A DNA stretch of 36,200 bases from Acidobacteriota bacterium (GCA_003166795.1 PMUS01000104.1:9253-45452), one strand, 5' to 3'. Shown: positions 1 through 9,000, counted from the first letter of the stretch. A program made the numbers and translations. Notes: generated by a model not told the origin, from the sequence alone.

Positions 1-1514
1 TGCTGGTGGTGGACGCAAGCCAGGGGGTTGAGGCGCAAACGGTCGCCAACGCCTTTCTGGCGTCGCGGCACAATCTCGCGATCATCCCGGTAATCAATAA
101 AATTGATTTGCCAGCGGCGCGGCCCGACTTCGCGAAGGAGCAGATCGAGAGTGTTCTGGCCATTCCCGCCGACGACGCGCTGCTGATCAGTGCGAAAAGC
201 GGGATCGGGGTTGACGAAGTTCTCGAAGCGGTTGTGCGCCTGGTGCCGCCGCCGAAAGGCTCGTCGGACGCGCCGCTGCGCGCGTTGATCTTTGATTCGT
301 GGTTCGACATCTATCGCGGCGCGGTGGTGCTGGTGCGGGTGATGGAAGGCCGCCTCACGCCCGGCACAAAGATTCGTCTCTGCGCAAACAACGAAGTTTA
401 CGAAGTCGAGGCTCTGGGAGCGCTCACGCCGAAGCCCGTCGTGCTGCAGGAATTGGCGGCGGGTGACGTCGGATTCATCATCGCCAATATCAAGCGCGTA
501 GCCGATGCGCGCATGGGCGATACGGTGGTCGAGGCCGCCCGGCCCGCGGCGCCGCTGCCGGGTTTCGAAGCCATTAAGCCGATGGTCTTTGCGGGACTCT
601 TCCCCGTGAACGCAACTGACTACGAAGTGCTGCGCGATGCGCTCGGTAAATTGCAGCTCAACGACGCGGCATTTTTCTACGAGCCGGAAAACTCGGTGGC
701 GCTTGGATTCGGCTTCCGCTGCGGATTTCTGGGCTTGCTGCACATGGAAATCGCTCAGGAAAGGCTCGAGCGCGAGTTTAATATTGCCCTGATCACCACG
801 GCGCCGAGCGTGCAGTATCGAATCACCACCACGGATGGGGAAGTAGAGGAAGTGGACAACCCCACGAAATTCCCGCCGCCTTCCTCGATCGAAAAAATCG
901 AGGAGCCCATCTTGATGGCGATGATCATTACCTCGGAGGAATCCCTCGGCGGAGTGCTGGCGCTGTGCGAGGAAAAACGCGGCGTGCAGAAAAAGTTCGA
1001 ATACCTTTCGCCGACGCGCATCATGCTGACCTACGAGATGGCGCTGAACGAAATCGTGCTCGATTTCTACGACCGGCTGAAAAGCGTTTCGCGCGGCTAC
1101 GCTTCACTCGACTACCACCTCTCGGGCTATCGCGAATCGGATCTCGTGAAGCTCGACGTGCTGGTCGGCGGCGAGCCGGTGGATGCGCTGACGATTATTT
1201 GCCATCGCGATCAATCCTATGACCGCGGCCACGATCTTGTCAGCCGTCTGCGCAAACTGATCCCGCGCCAGATGTTCGAGGTTCCGATCCAGGCCGCCAT
1301 CGGCAGCCGCGTGATCGCGCGCGAAACGATCAGCGCGATTCGCAAGAACGTGATCGCAAAATGCTACGGCGGGGACATCTCGCGAAAGCGCAAGCTCCTC
1401 GAAAAACAGAAGGAAGGCAAGAAGCGCATGAAACGCGTCGGCCGCGTGGACATTCCACAGGAAGCTTTCCTCGCCGTGCTGAAAGTTGCCAGCAGCACCG
1501 GCGACGACGAATAG
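1..1514 (+). CDS. lepA: Elongation factor 4 (LepA), 5' part missing
   Basis: LepA is a ribosome-associated translational GTPase that binds paused or misassembled ribosomes. The gene is open from the first bases of the window in frame 3, so the N-terminus (P-loop and switch regions) lies upstream; about 503 of the usual ~600 residues are here. The sequence begins at the end of the G3 region ([12 protein letters not shown]) and carries the G4 motif NKIDLP. Domain II, the G-domain-like domain III with the LepA-typical stretch [21 protein letters not shown] (here split by nothing unusual), and the LepA-specific C-terminal domain ending in basic [16 protein letters not shown] follow. It ends 43 bp before the convergent SnoaL-like gene. 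No anomaly is visible in the part present. Identification is firm. Confidence 0.97.
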   Translation, partial: LVVDASQGVEAQTVANAFLASRHNLAIIPVINKIDLPAARPDFAKEQIESVLAIPADDALLISAKSGIGVDEVLEAVVRLVPPPKGSSDAPLRALIFDSWFDIYRGAVVLVRVMEGRLTPGTKIRLCANNEVYEVEALGALTPKPVVLQELAAGDVGFIIANIKRVADARMGDTVVEAARPAAPLPGFEAIKPMVFAGLFPVNATDYEVLRDALGKLQLNDAAFFYEPENSVALGFGFRCGFLGLLHMEIAQERLEREFNIALITTAPSVQYRITTTDGEVEEVDNPTKFPPPSSIEKIEEPILMAMIITSEESLGGVLALCEEKRGVQKKFEYLSPTRIMLTYEMALNEIVLDFYDRLKSVSRGYASLDYHLSGYRESDLVKLDVLVGGEPVDALTIICHRDQSYDRGHDLVSRLRKLIPRQMFEVPIQAAIGSRVIARETISAIRKNVIAKCYGGDISRKRKLLEKQKEGKKRMKRVGRVDIPQEAFLAVLKVASSTGDDE

Positions 1515-1557
1515 CGAAGCGTTTCGCACGCCACGGTTCAGTCCCGCGCCGGGTCAC

Positions 1558-1965
1558 TCACGGAGACTTATCGCCGAGCAGCTTCCGAGCGGGCTGGTTA
1601 TCGCAGTAGACGCGCCATTCCGCGATCAGACCGTCGCGTACGACCGCCTTCCACGCCGCCGGAATTTCCCAGTGATTCTCTTTCGGTAACTTGCCGCCGA
1701 CGGCGTAGGTGCCGCTCGCGGCGCCGAAAACCGCGACGCCTTCGCGACTTTCGAAAATCTCTTCGTGTGAAATGCGATAGTCCGGAAACCAGGCCAGGTA
1801 CGACGTCCATCCGGCCCGGAGCTTTTCCCTGCCCACAACGCGGTTTCCCAAACCGTCAACGAACACGTGATCTTCCGTCATGAGCGCACACAGGCCGTCT
1901 ACGTCCACCGCATTGATGCGATCGATAAAACTCAGCACAATTGCCACGGGTTGCTGTGAGTCCAT
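1558..1965 (-). CDS. SnoaL-like / NTF2-fold protein
   Basis: This 135-residue protein has the layout of the SnoaL-like (NTF2 fold) superfamily: an N-terminal helix (VLSFIDRINAVDVDGLCALM), the typical D-H-V-F-V-D strand, a GREKLRAGW segment, and a C-terminal strand pair (KAVVRDGLIAEWRVYCDN). Such proteins form a small barrel with a hydrophobic pocket and may be enzymes, binding proteins or orphan domains, so no substrate can be assigned. The ATG at 1963-1965 is preceded by AGGA. It starts 27 bp after the xseA stop on the same strand, so co-transcription is likely, although no functional link is evident. It converges on lepA with only 43 bp between the two stops. Confidence 0.8.
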   Translation of the reverse strand: MDSQQPVAIVLSFIDRINAVDVDGLCALMTEDHVFVDGLGNRVVGREKLRAGWTSYLAWFPDYRISHEEIFESREGVAVFGAASGTYAVGGKLPKENHWEIPAAWKAVVRDGLIAEWRVYCDNQPARKLLGDKSP

Positions 1966-1992
1966 TTTCCTGACCTCGTCGAAGCGATTTTC

Positions 1993-3495
1993 CTAAAGAA
2001 TTTCCTTCTTGCGACGAACGGTGGCGTCAATTTGGCCGCGCGCGAGGCGCACGGAAATATCGTCTCCGAGTGCGACCTGGTGCGGCGAGCGCAAGACTTT
2101 CCCCGAGGCATCGTAAGCGATGGCGTAGCCGCGCTCGAGCAACTGGAACGGGCTGCGTTCGTTGAGCTGCAGCGCAGCGGCCGCAAACCGACGGCGCTTG
2201 ACGACGAGCATTCGATCGATCCGTGCGCGCAGATCGCGGCCGTTTTCGTCGAGGGCGCGTCGCAGCTTGCCGACCCGTGCGCGCAGATCGAGCGCCGCGA
2301 ATCGCACGCGCGCGACCGTGAACCGGCGCTGCTTGCGGGTAACGACGCGTTCGAGCGCGGAACACAAGGTTTCCCGTTGCTGCTCGATGCGCCGGCGCAA
2401 TACCGCCGCGCGCGCGCGCAGATCAAAGGACACAATTTGCGTCTCGGCCTTCGTCATCCTTTGGCGCGACGCTGCCAGCCGAAGGCGCAGCACGACCCCC
2501 AGCGACGAGGAAAGCTCGTCGAGCTGCTGGCGGCGACGCCGCATGAGGATTTCGATCTGGCGGAATCCGCGATGCGTCTGCAGATCGCGCACGCGGTGCC
2601 GCCGCTCGGAAAGCAGGTAGCGCATCTGCTGGACGAGATCGCGGTAGTGGGCGGCGATATGGCGCTCGAATTCCTGGCGCGACTGCACCACGATTTCCGC
2701 GGCAGCCGAGGGCGTCGGAGCGCGCAGGTCGGCCACAAAATCCGCGATTGTGAAATCGGTCTCGTGTCCGATGCCAGTGATCACGGGAACCTCGCACGCC
2801 GCAATCGCGCGCGCCACAATTTCCTCGTTGAACGACCACAGGTCTTCGAGTGAACCGCCGCCGCGGGCGACGATCAGCACGTCCGCGATCTTCGCGCGAT
2901 TGAAATACCGCAGCGCGGCCACAATTTCAGCCGCCGCGGCTTCGCCCTGCACCTTCACGGGATAAAGCTGCACGTGCACGTTGGCGAAACGCCGCTTGAG
3001 CACGCGCAGGATGTCGCGAATCGCCGCTCCGGTGGGCGACGTGATCACGCCGATGCAGCGCGGCAGGATGGGCAGCGGCTTCTTGCGCGCCTCGTCGAAG
3101 AGCCCCTCGTCCTGAAGTTTTTTCTTGAGCTGCTCGAAGGCGAGCTGCAACGCGCCCAGGCCCACCGGCTCGATGTGACTGACGTACACCTGGTATTCGC
3201 CGCGCGGTTCGTACACGCCGAGCGAGCCGCGGACCGTAATGTGCAGGCCGTCCTCCGGGCGGAATTTCAGACCGCGCACCTGATCGCGGAAGCAGACGCA
3301 GCGAATCTGTGAACGCGCGTCCTTCAGAGTGAAATAGAGATGCCCCGATTGCGCCGCGTGGTAGTTCGAGACTTCGCCTTCGATCCACACGTCGCGGAAC
3401 GCGCCCTCGAGCAGATCGCCGATTCGCTCGGTCAGCTCGCTGACCTTCCATATGTGCCGCTCGGGCGCGAGGTCGAAAAGTGATGTTTGGTCCAT
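1993..3495 (-). CDS. xseA: Exodeoxyribonuclease VII large subunit
   Basis: XseA is the catalytic large subunit of exonuclease VII, which degrades single-stranded DNA from both ends. The 500-residue protein starts with a short lead (SLFDLAPERHIWKVSELT), then the OB-fold nucleic-acid-binding domain (about residues 15-115, with GEVSNYHAAQSGHLYFTLKD), then the catalytic domain with the family motifs ITSPTGAAIRDI, DVLIVARGGGSLEDLW and ITGIGHETDFTIADFVADLRAPTPSAAAE. The C-terminal ~200 residues are Arg-rich and helical, the region that forms the coiled-coil arm in this family. It begins 4 bp after the DUF2905 stop. The small subunit gene xseB, often adjacent, is not seen here; the next gene downstream is SnoaL-like. 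Confidence 0.97.
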   Translation of the reverse strand: MDQTSLFDLAPERHIWKVSELTERIGDLLEGAFRDVWIEGEVSNYHAAQSGHLYFTLKDARSQIRCVCFRDQVRGLKFRPEDGLHITVRGSLGVYEPRGEYQVYVSHIEPVGLGALQLAFEQLKKKLQDEGLFDEARKKPLPILPRCIGVITSPTGAAIRDILRVLKRRFANVHVQLYPVKVQGEAAAAEIVAALRYFNRAKIADVLIVARGGGSLEDLWSFNEEIVARAIAACEVPVITGIGHETDFTIADFVADLRAPTPSAAAEIVVQSRQEFERHIAAHYRDLVQQMRYLLSERRHRVRDLQTHRGFRQIEILMRRRRQQLDELSSSLGVVLRLRLAASRQRMTKAETQIVSFDLRARAAVLRRRIEQQRETLCSALERVVTRKQRRFTVARVRFAALDLRARVGKLRRALDENGRDLRARIDRMLVVKRRRFAAAALQLNERSPFQLLERGYAIAYDASGKVLRSPHQVALGDDISVRLARGQIDATVRRKKEIL

Positions 3496-3499
3496 GGCT

Positions 3500-3733
3500 C
3501 TAGCGCCGGAAGAAATTCACAATCCAGAAAATCAGCGTGAGAGCCACGCTCACGACAATACAGGTGACGATCGGAAAATAAAAACTGCCATGGCGGCCTT
3601 GATAGGAGATGTCGCCGGGCAAGCGGCCGAGACGAAAGGGAAGCCGGACGCCAAAGACCAACAACGCGCCCGCGCCAATTAGAACGACGCCGACAACGAG
3701 CAGCAGCTTACCGATTTCGCGCAGCGGGTCCAT
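3500..3733 (-). CDS. DUF2905 small membrane protein
   Basis: This is a 77-residue protein with two transmembrane helices (KLLLVVGVVLIGAGALLVFG and FYFPIVTCIVVSVALTLIFW) flanking a short loop with the pattern LGRLPGDISYQG. That loop, with its PGD core, and the length match the DUF2905 family, whose function is unknown. The ATG at 3731-3733 is chosen because homologues begin with a similar MDPLREIGK-like lead; the longer reading frame adds 27 residues of non-conserved sequence that run into the divergent promoter region. The stop is 4 bp before xseA, so the two are probably one transcript. It is divergent from the PadR regulator with 109 bp between starts. Confidence 0.85.
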   Translation of the reverse strand: MDPLREIGKLLLVVGVVLIGAGALLVFGVRLPFRLGRLPGDISYQGRHGSFYFPIVTCIVVSVALTLIFWIVNFFRR

Positions 3734-3807
3734 GCGTCTATACGCCGAGGTCATTCTACCTGAAGCGCGGGGCAAACATTCCCCAGCAGGCCCACACGTA
3801 ATAACAA

Positions 3808-3835
3808 TTGACATCTATATAAAGAGTTATATAGT
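3808..3835 (+). promoter_or_regulatory. Sigma-70-type promoter of the PadR gene
   Basis: A perfect -35 hexamer TTGACA (3808-3813) is separated by 16 bp from TATAGT (3830-3835), five of six matches to the -10 consensus. The expected transcription start is about 3841-3843. The PadR ATG is at 3843, so the mRNA would be leaderless or nearly so, and no ribosome binding site can be seen between promoter and start codon. Confidence 0.75.
3815..3834. promoter_or_regulatory. Perfect palindrome, likely PadR operator
   Basis: The arms CTATATAA (3815-3822) and TTATATAG (3827-3834) are exact reverse complements around the 4-bp centre AGAG. The palindrome fills the space between the -35 element and the -10 element of the PadR promoter and includes most of the -10. 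PadR-family dimers bind AT-rich inverted repeats and commonly repress their own gene, so an autoregulatory operator is the natural reading. That function is inferred; the palindrome itself is directly visible. Confidence 0.7.
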
Positions 3836-3842
3836 TCTTCTC

Positions 3843-4520
3843 ATGAGTCTCGACTACATCCTGCTCGGCCTGCTTCGCGAGCCCGCAAGCGGCTACGATT
3901 TGAAGGCGGTTTTCGACGAGCGCATCCACTATTTCTGGCCCGCCGAACTCAGCCAGGTCTATCCGGCGATGCAACGCCTGGAGGACAAAGGCCTGCTACG
4001 CAGCCGCGAAGCGCCGGCTAAGCGCGGCCCGCGCCGCCGCGTTTATCAAACGACCGCGGCAGGGCATCGCGTCCTGCGCCAGTGGCTGGACGAAAGTCCG
4101 GAGCTCGGCGACGAACGCATCGGCTTTCTTGCGAAGGTCTACCTGATGGATGAACTGAGAGATTTGAGCAAGACGCGGCAATATTTTAGGGAGCTGCGCG
4201 AAATCTGCGCAACGCGGCTCGAGGAATTACAGGCGATCGAGCGCGGATGGGCCGCTCAGGATCCGCACTATCCCGATGCCCTTTCCGCGAGGATGTTTCA
4301 CGTTTCTTTAACGCTCCGCAAGGGACTTTCTTCGCTCGCCACGCACGTGAAGTGGTGCGACGAGTCGCTTCGCCGGATCGAAGCTCGGATGGGGAAGGAG
4401 AGATCCAATGGCAGAACTATTCCACGACATACGCTGGATTCACATCGCGGCGGGCACCATCGCACTGATCGTGTTCTGGATTCCCGTAGCCGCAAGCAAG
4501 GGCGGCCGGCTGCACGTTAG
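3843..4520 (+). CDS. PadR family transcriptional regulator
   Basis: The 225-residue protein opens directly with the PadR winged-helix domain: MSLDYILLGLLREPASGYDL, the conserved WPAELSQVYPAMQRLEDKGLL recognition region, then the wing with RRRVYQTTAAGHRVLRQWL (to about residue 85). A helical C-terminal dimerisation domain of the Vir_act_alpha_C type follows to about residue 185. The ATG at 3843 is fixed by homology and by the promoter just upstream; a longer reading frame has no similarity to the family. The last ~40 residues (from RMGKERSNG) are Arg/His/Ser-rich and overlap the start of the next gene by 113 bp in another frame, which is unusual and looks like run-on rather than conserved protein. 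The adjacent membrane protein is the likely regulatory target. Confidence 0.92.
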   Translation: MSLDYILLGLLREPASGYDLKAVFDERIHYFWPAELSQVYPAMQRLEDKGLLRSREAPAKRGPRRRVYQTTAAGHRVLRQWLDESPELGDERIGFLAKVYLMDELRDLSKTRQYFRELREICATRLEELQAIERGWAAQDPHYPDALSARMFHVSLTLRKGLSSLATHVKWCDESLRRIEARMGKERSNGRTIPRHTLDSHRGGHHRTDRVLDSRSRKQGRPAAR

Positions 4521-5193
4521 GGTTGGGTGAGTGTACGCAGGCTGCATGGCCGTGGTGGTCTTCACGGCGTTCAGCATGAGCGGCATGGCATTTGCGGCGC
4601 CGCTCGGCGTGCGCCATTTTACGCATGTGCTTTCGGCCGGCGAAGCTGCGCAGGTCGTCCGCAATTCGCGCGAAGTCGCATTTTTCCTCGCGTATCTCGG
4701 GGGTGTGACGCTTGCCGCGGGCTGGCAGGGCATCGGCGTAATGCGGGCGCGGCGCGATCCGAAATCGTTCCGCACGCCGTTCGCCTTTGCGCTGAATGCC
4801 ACCGTGGTGCTGGCCGCGCTCGTAAGCCTCGCAATGGGAATCTACACGCGGACCGCGGCATTCGCGGCGATGAGCATCGTGGGATTCATCGTCAGCGGCG
4901 GAAACTTGTTCTATTTGTTGCGCGGGCCGGCAGACCGGATGGATTTTTGGTACCAGCATCTCAGCTCGATGATCGCCACAGGGATTGCGGGCTATACGGC
5001 GTTTATCGTGTTCGGCGGCAGCCACCTTTTCGCGCCTCTTGTGCGGCCACAATACTACGTTTTGTTCTGGCTTCTGCCGACCGCAATCGGCTCTCCCGCG
5101 ATTGCTCTCACAACCGCATATTACAAGCGCAAGTTCGGGAACAGCGGCCGCGCGGCGAAAAGCAGCGGGCCAGAGGCAACGGCCACGGCTTAG
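4408..5193 (+). pseudogene. DUF2306-like membrane protein, broken by TGA
   Basis: An ATG at 4408, preceded by a good ribosome binding site (GGGGAAGGAGAG), opens a frame reading MAELFHDIRWIHIAAGTIAL and continuing to LHVRVG, where a TGA (4528-4530) interrupts it. The same frame continues immediately as VYAGCMAVVVFTAFSMSG to the TAG at 5191-5193. Read through, it is 261 codons with about seven hydrophobic helices and His residues in helices 1 and 6 (WIHIAAG, FWYQHLS), resembling DUF2306-type membrane proteins of unknown function. In that family a Trp or Arg would sit at the TGA position, so TGG to TGA or CGA to TGA is the simplest origin. The downstream piece could only start at GTG 4531, without a visible ribosome binding site. 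It is either a recent pseudogene or a sequence error. Confidence 0.7.
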
Positions 5194-5215
5194 CTTGCGT
5201 GCGCTGCAATTGCGG

Positions 5216-5635
5216 CTAGATCAGCTCCAGCCCGGCGAAGAAGTATCCGATTTCGAACGCGGCCGTGGCAGGAGCGTCCGAGCCGTGCGTGCAGTTGAAC
5301 TGAATGCTCGTGCCAAGCTCCTTGCGGATTGATCCGGGCGCGGCCTTGGCGGGATCGGTGGCGCCCATGGTGTCGCGCCACTTCGCGATGGCGCCTTCCG
5401 CTTCGAGGACCATGACGACCGCTTTGCCCGAGCTCATGAAATCGGTCAGCTCGCCGAAAAACGGCCGCTCGCGATGCACGGCGTAAAATCCCTCGGCCTC
5501 CGACTTCGTCAACCGCAGCGACTTGATCGCCACGATCTGGAATTTCGCCGCGTGGACGCGGCTCAGGACTTCGCCCGTGAGCCCGCGCTTCACCGCGTCC
5601 GGCTTGATGATTGCAAAGGTTCTCTCGACCGCCAT
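5216..5635 (-). CDS. ndk: Nucleoside diphosphate kinase
   Basis: Ndk transfers the gamma phosphate of ATP to nucleoside diphosphates through a phospho-histidine. The 139-residue product has the family start ([18 protein letters not shown]), the conserved Y51 and R57-R88 phosphate contacts, and the active-site signature NCTHGSD with the catalytic His at residue 117. Length is normal. The ATG at 5633-5635 is chosen because the family begins here and a GGGGGA ribosome binding site lies upstream; the longer frame adds 27 non-conserved residues. It follows sucD by 49 bp on the same strand. The pairing with succinyl-CoA synthetase is functionally sensible, since both handle nucleoside di- and triphosphates. 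Confidence 0.97.
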   Translation of the reverse strand: MAVERTFAIIKPDAVKRGLTGEVLSRVHAAKFQIVAIKSLRLTKSEAEGFYAVHRERPFFGELTDFMSSGKAVVMVLEAEGAIAKWRDTMGATDPAKAAPGSIRKELGTSIQFNCTHGSDAPATAAFEIGYFFAGLELI

Positions 5636-5684
5636 TCGATGATTCCCCCGTGTTTTGGATTTCTCGCGCCGATTGATTCGGACG

Positions 5685-6638
5685 CTACTTTCTCTTCTTT
5701 CCGCGCTTCTTCGCATTAGTAGCTACGATTTTCTTTGTCGCTGACTTCGTCGCCAATCTCGACTTGGATTTGCCGAGCACGGCAGCCATCGCCTGGCCGA
5801 TCTCCGCGGGGCTTTGCACCGTGTGAATCCCGGCCGCGCGAAGTGCCGCATATTTTTCCTTGGCTGTGCCCTGCCCGCCGCTGATGATCGCTCCTGCGTG
5901 GCCCATGCGGCGCCCCGGAGGAGCTGTCTGCCCGGCGATGAATCCGACGACCGGCTTTTTCACGTTTTTCTTGATGAACTCGGCCGCAATCTCTTCGGCG
6001 TTTCCGCCGATCTCGCCGATCATGACGATCGCGTGCGTCTCAGGGTCGTCGTTGAACATTTTTATGGCGTCGAGGAAGCTCGTCCCGATGATCGGATCTC
6101 CTCCGATGCCGATGCACGTGGATTGGCCGATGCCGAGGCCCGTGAGCTGACCGACTGCTTCGTACGTCAGCGTGCCGCTGCGGCTGACCAGGCCAACGTT
6201 GCCGCGCTTGTGAATGAAGCCGGGCATGATCCCGAGCTTGCACTGGCCGGGCGAAATGATTCCCGGGCAATTCGGCCCGATCAGGCGCGTCTTGGAATTC
6301 TTCAGCGCGGCGGCCACGCGCACCATGTCGAGCACGGGAATGCCTTCGGCGATGCACACGACAAGCGGCAGGGCACTCTCCACCGCTTCGAGGATCGCGT
6401 CCGCGGCAAACGGCGGCGGAACGAACGCTATCGCGGCGTTCGCGCTGGTCTCGCGAGCAGCTTCGGCAACCGTGTCGAATACAGGCACGCCGAGATGTTT
6501 CGTCCCGCCCTTGCCAGGCGTGACACCCGCGACGATCTTCGTGCCGTAGTCAATCATCTGCTGCGAATGAAAGCTGCCTTCGCGGCCGGTGAGGCCTTGC
6601 ACGATCACGCGCGTGCTTTTATTGACCAAAATGCTCAT
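5685..6638 (-). CDS. sucD: Succinyl-CoA synthetase alpha subunit
   Basis: SucD binds CoA and carries the phospho-histidine of succinyl-CoA synthetase in the TCA cycle. The protein has the CoA-binding Rossmann fold ([18 protein letters not shown]), the ligase motif [14 protein letters not shown] and the active-site motif [14 protein letters not shown] with phospho-His247. Its ATG (6636-6638) overlaps the sucC stop by four bases, so translation is coupled. The protein is 317 residues, against about 290 in the family: residues 290-317 form an added tail with 10 Lys and 3 Arg, low in sequence complexity. The tail lies wholly outside the catalytic fold; its role is unknown. Confidence 0.97.
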   Translation of the reverse strand: MSILVNKSTRVIVQGLTGREGSFHSQQMIDYGTKIVAGVTPGKGGTKHLGVPVFDTVAEAARETSANAAIAFVPPPFAADAILEAVESALPLVVCIAEGIPVLDMVRVAAALKNSKTRLIGPNCPGIISPGQCKLGIMPGFIHKRGNVGLVSRSGTLTYEAVGQLTGLGIGQSTCIGIGGDPIIGTSFLDAIKMFNDDPETHAIVMIGEIGGNAEEIAAEFIKKNVKKPVVGFIAGQTAPPGRRMGHAGAIISGGQGTAKEKYAALRAAGIHTVQSPAEIGQAMAAVLGKSKSRLATKSATKKIVATNAKKRGKKRK

Positions 6639-7804
6639 AGCGCACCACCGGCAAGGGCAACGGCCTTTTCCGCGCCGTCTTTCATTCCGTTTGCGACGGC
6701 GAAATTCAGCCCGGAATTCCGCAGAATCTCCTGCCCCTGGCGGACGTTCGTGCCTTCCATGCGCACGACCACGGGAACCTTGAATCGCAGCTCCTTCGCC
6801 GCGCTCACGATTCCGCTGGCCAGCATGTCGCAACGCAGAATGCCGCCGAACACGTTGATGAACACCGCCTTCACATTCGGATCGCTTAGCAGAATGCGGA
6901 ACGCGTTTTTAACGCGCTCTTCCGACGCGTCGCCGCCCACGTCCAGAAAGTTCGCGGGTCTGCCGCCGCTCAGTTTAATGATGTCCATCGTGGCCATCGC
7001 GAGCCCCGCGCCATTCACCATGCAAGCGATCGTGCCGTCGAGCTTGATGTAATTGAGCTTGTATTTCGAGGCTTCGACTTCGAGCGGCGTTTCTTCATCC
7101 AGGTCGCGCAGGTCCTTGAATTCGGGATGGCGATAGAGCGCGTTATCGTCGAAATTTACTTTGGCATCGAGCGCGACCAGGCGGCCATCGCCCGTGACGA
7201 CGCAGGGATTGATTTCGAGGAGCGAAGAATCCGTTTCGATAAACGCGCGATAGAGCGAGTGCATGAACGGCACAGCCGCGTGAGCCAACTCCGCCGAAAG
7301 CCCCAGGCCAAATGCAAGCTTGCGCGCGTGATAGGCCTGGAAGCCGGTCTCCGGGCGAATCGTTTCGCGCAGAATCGCTTCCGGATTATCTTTCGCGACT
7401 TGCTCGATTTCCATTCCGCCCGCGGCGCTGGCCATGAACATCGGCGCGCCCATCGCGCGATCCACGAGCACGCTCAGATAAAGCTCGCGCTTGATGTCGA
7501 GGCCTTCTTCCACCAGCACGCGCCGGACGATGCGCCCTTCCGGTCCAGTCTGCGCGGTAACGAGCTTCATGCCTAGCATGCGCTCGGCGAGTGTCGCGGC
7601 TTCCTCGGGCGACTTTGCGACCTTCACTCCACCGGCCTTGCCGCGGCCGCCCGCGTGAATTTGCGCTTTCACCACGACCACGGGCGTCCCGAGACGCTCC
7701 GCTGCGGCCTCCGCTTCGCCCTTCTTCACAACGACTTCGCCGCGCGGCACGGGCACGCCGAATCTCGCGAGGATGGCCTTGGCTTGATATTCGTGGATTT
7801 TCAT
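6635..7804 (-). CDS. sucC: Succinyl-CoA synthetase beta subunit
   Basis: SucC binds the nucleotide and succinate and partners SucD. The 389-residue protein begins [22 protein letters not shown], typical of the ATP-grasp fold, and includes the grasp-domain stretch [18 protein letters not shown], the metal/phosphate motif [26 protein letters not shown], and the C-terminal [11 protein letters not shown]...[14 protein letters not shown] and FINVFGGI motifs of the ligase domain. Length is normal and start is unambiguous. It heads the sucC-sucD-ndk unit and is divergent from trpD with 120 bp between start codons. Confidence 0.97.
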   Translation of the reverse strand: MKIHEYQAKAILARFGVPVPRGEVVVKKGEAEAAAERLGTPVVVVKAQIHAGGRGKAGGVKVAKSPEEAATLAERMLGMKLVTAQTGPEGRIVRRVLVEEGLDIKRELYLSVLVDRAMGAPMFMASAAGGMEIEQVAKDNPEAILRETIRPETGFQAYHARKLAFGLGLSAELAHAAVPFMHSLYRAFIETDSSLLEINPCVVTGDGRLVALDAKVNFDDNALYRHPEFKDLRDLDEETPLEVEASKYKLNYIKLDGTIACMVNGAGLAMATMDIIKLSGGRPANFLDVGGDASEERVKNAFRILLSDPNVKAVFINVFGGILRCDMLASGIVSAAKELRFKVPVVVRMEGTNVRQGQEILRNSGLNFAVANGMKDGAEKAVALAGGAL

Positions 7805-7882
7805 GCTGGTTCCGCGAGTGGACCGAAGCTCACCTTAATAATGCTAGAATTTATCCACGCTGAAAGCGATTCAGTTTACTTG

Positions 7883-7910
7883 GAACCCGCGAGCCGGGCA
7901 AGGCGGGTTC
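7883..7910. promoter_or_regulatory. Hairpin in the trpD leader
   Basis: GAACCCGC (7883-7890) and GCGGGTTC (7903-7910) are exact reverse complements around a 12-nt loop. The stem ends 14 bp before the trpD ATG and no Shine-Dalgarno sequence is visible between them, so the structure may affect initiation. The pairing is seen; any control role is conjecture. No Trp-rich leader peptide is present. Confidence 0.4.
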
Positions 7911-7924
7911 GCCGACCAAAATCA

Positions 7925-8968
7925 ATGATCCACGAAGCGCTTGAAAAAATTACTGCGGGGGCGCAGCTCTCGCGGAGCGAAGCCGACGCCGCGATGGAGC
8001 ATATCCTTGCCGGCAATGCGACTGACGCCCAAATTGCGGCCCTGCTCGTAGGTTTGCGGAACAAGGGTGAGACGCTCGACGAGATCGTTGGATTTGCAAC
8101 GGCGATGCGCCGCCACGCGACGCCGATCTTCCCGTCAGGTCACGCACACGCCGACGAGGCGCTGGTGGACACGTGCGGCACCGGTGGCGACGCCTCGGGC
8201 ACATTTAATATTTCTACGACGGCGGCCTTCGTCGTCGCAGGCGCGGGCGTTCGCGTGGCGAAGCACGGCAACCGCTCGATCAGCTCGCGCTGCGGTTCAG
8301 CCGATGTGCTTGAGCAGCTTGGCGCACGGATCGATCTGCCGCCCGAGCGAGTAGCGCGCTCGATCGAAGAGGTGGGCATCGGATTCCTTTTTGCGCCCGC
8401 CGTGCATTCCGCAACGCGGCATGCGACGGCCGCGCGGCGCGAGCTGAAGATGCGCACGGTGTTTAATCTTCTAGGCCCGCTCACGAATCCGGCACGAGCC
8501 TCCGCGCAAGTCGTCGGCGTTTACGATACGAAAGTGACGGAGCTGATGGCGCAGGCGCTTGGCGAGCTTGGCGTGCGCCGCGCGTTCGTGGTCCACGGCG
8601 TGGACGGCCTGGATGAAATTTCCATTTCAGGCGAGACGCGGATCGCCGAGCTGCGCGACGGGACCGTGCGGAGCTACTCAGTGACGCCGGGGGATTTCGG
8701 CTTGCGCCGCGCGCCCCTTGACGCCATCCGCGGAGGCGACGCAAAACAAAACGCCGAGATCATCCACAAAGTGCTGGGCCGCTCAATGCTCTACCGCGAC
8801 CACGGTCCGCACCGCGAAATCGTGCTGGCCAACGCTGCCGCGGCGCTCGTTGTGGCCGGACGCGCGACAGATCTCCTGGATGGCGCACGCCTCGCCGCGA
8901 AATCAATCGATTCCGGCGCCGCCCGCGAGCGGCTCGACGCATTCGTGACATTCTCGCAGCGCGACTGA
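7925..8968 (+). CDS. trpD: Anthranilate phosphoribosyltransferase
   Basis: TrpD joins anthranilate to phosphoribosyl pyrophosphate in tryptophan synthesis. The 347-residue protein has the helical N-terminal domain ([16 protein letters not shown]), the PRPP-binding loop [36 protein letters not shown], and the anthranilate-site segment [30 protein letters not shown]. Length is usual. The ATG at 7925 is chosen from family length; an in-frame ATG at 7841 would add 28 residues with no resemblance to the family. Neither start has a clear ribosome binding site. Unusually for this pathway the gene stands alone on the plus strand and converges on trpG and trpE, from which it is separated by palindromic repeats. 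Confidence 0.96.
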   Translation: MIHEALEKITAGAQLSRSEADAAMEHILAGNATDAQIAALLVGLRNKGETLDEIVGFATAMRRHATPIFPSGHAHADEALVDTCGTGGDASGTFNISTTAAFVVAGAGVRVAKHGNRSISSRCGSADVLEQLGARIDLPPERVARSIEEVGIGFLFAPAVHSATRHATAARRELKMRTVFNLLGPLTNPARASAQVVGVYDTKVTELMAQALGELGVRRAFVVHGVDGLDEISISGETRIAELRDGTVRSYSVTPGDFGLRRAPLDAIRGGDAKQNAEIIHKVLGRSMLYRDHGPHREIVLANAAAALVVAGRATDLLDGARLAAKSIDSGAARERLDAFVTFSQRD

Positions 8969-9000
8969 CCATTTTGTAGAGCGAGTCTGCCTTTTAGGGG

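Noticed and set aside
2032..2853. Long plus-strand frame opposite xseA (273 codons)
   Set aside because: It is antisense to a clear xseA and its translation is Arg/Ala/His-rich with no family features; high GC makes such shadow frames common.
5814..7052. 412-codon plus-strand frame opposite sucC and sucD
   Set aside because: It crosses two firmly identified genes on the other strand and has no recognisable domain or ribosome binding site.
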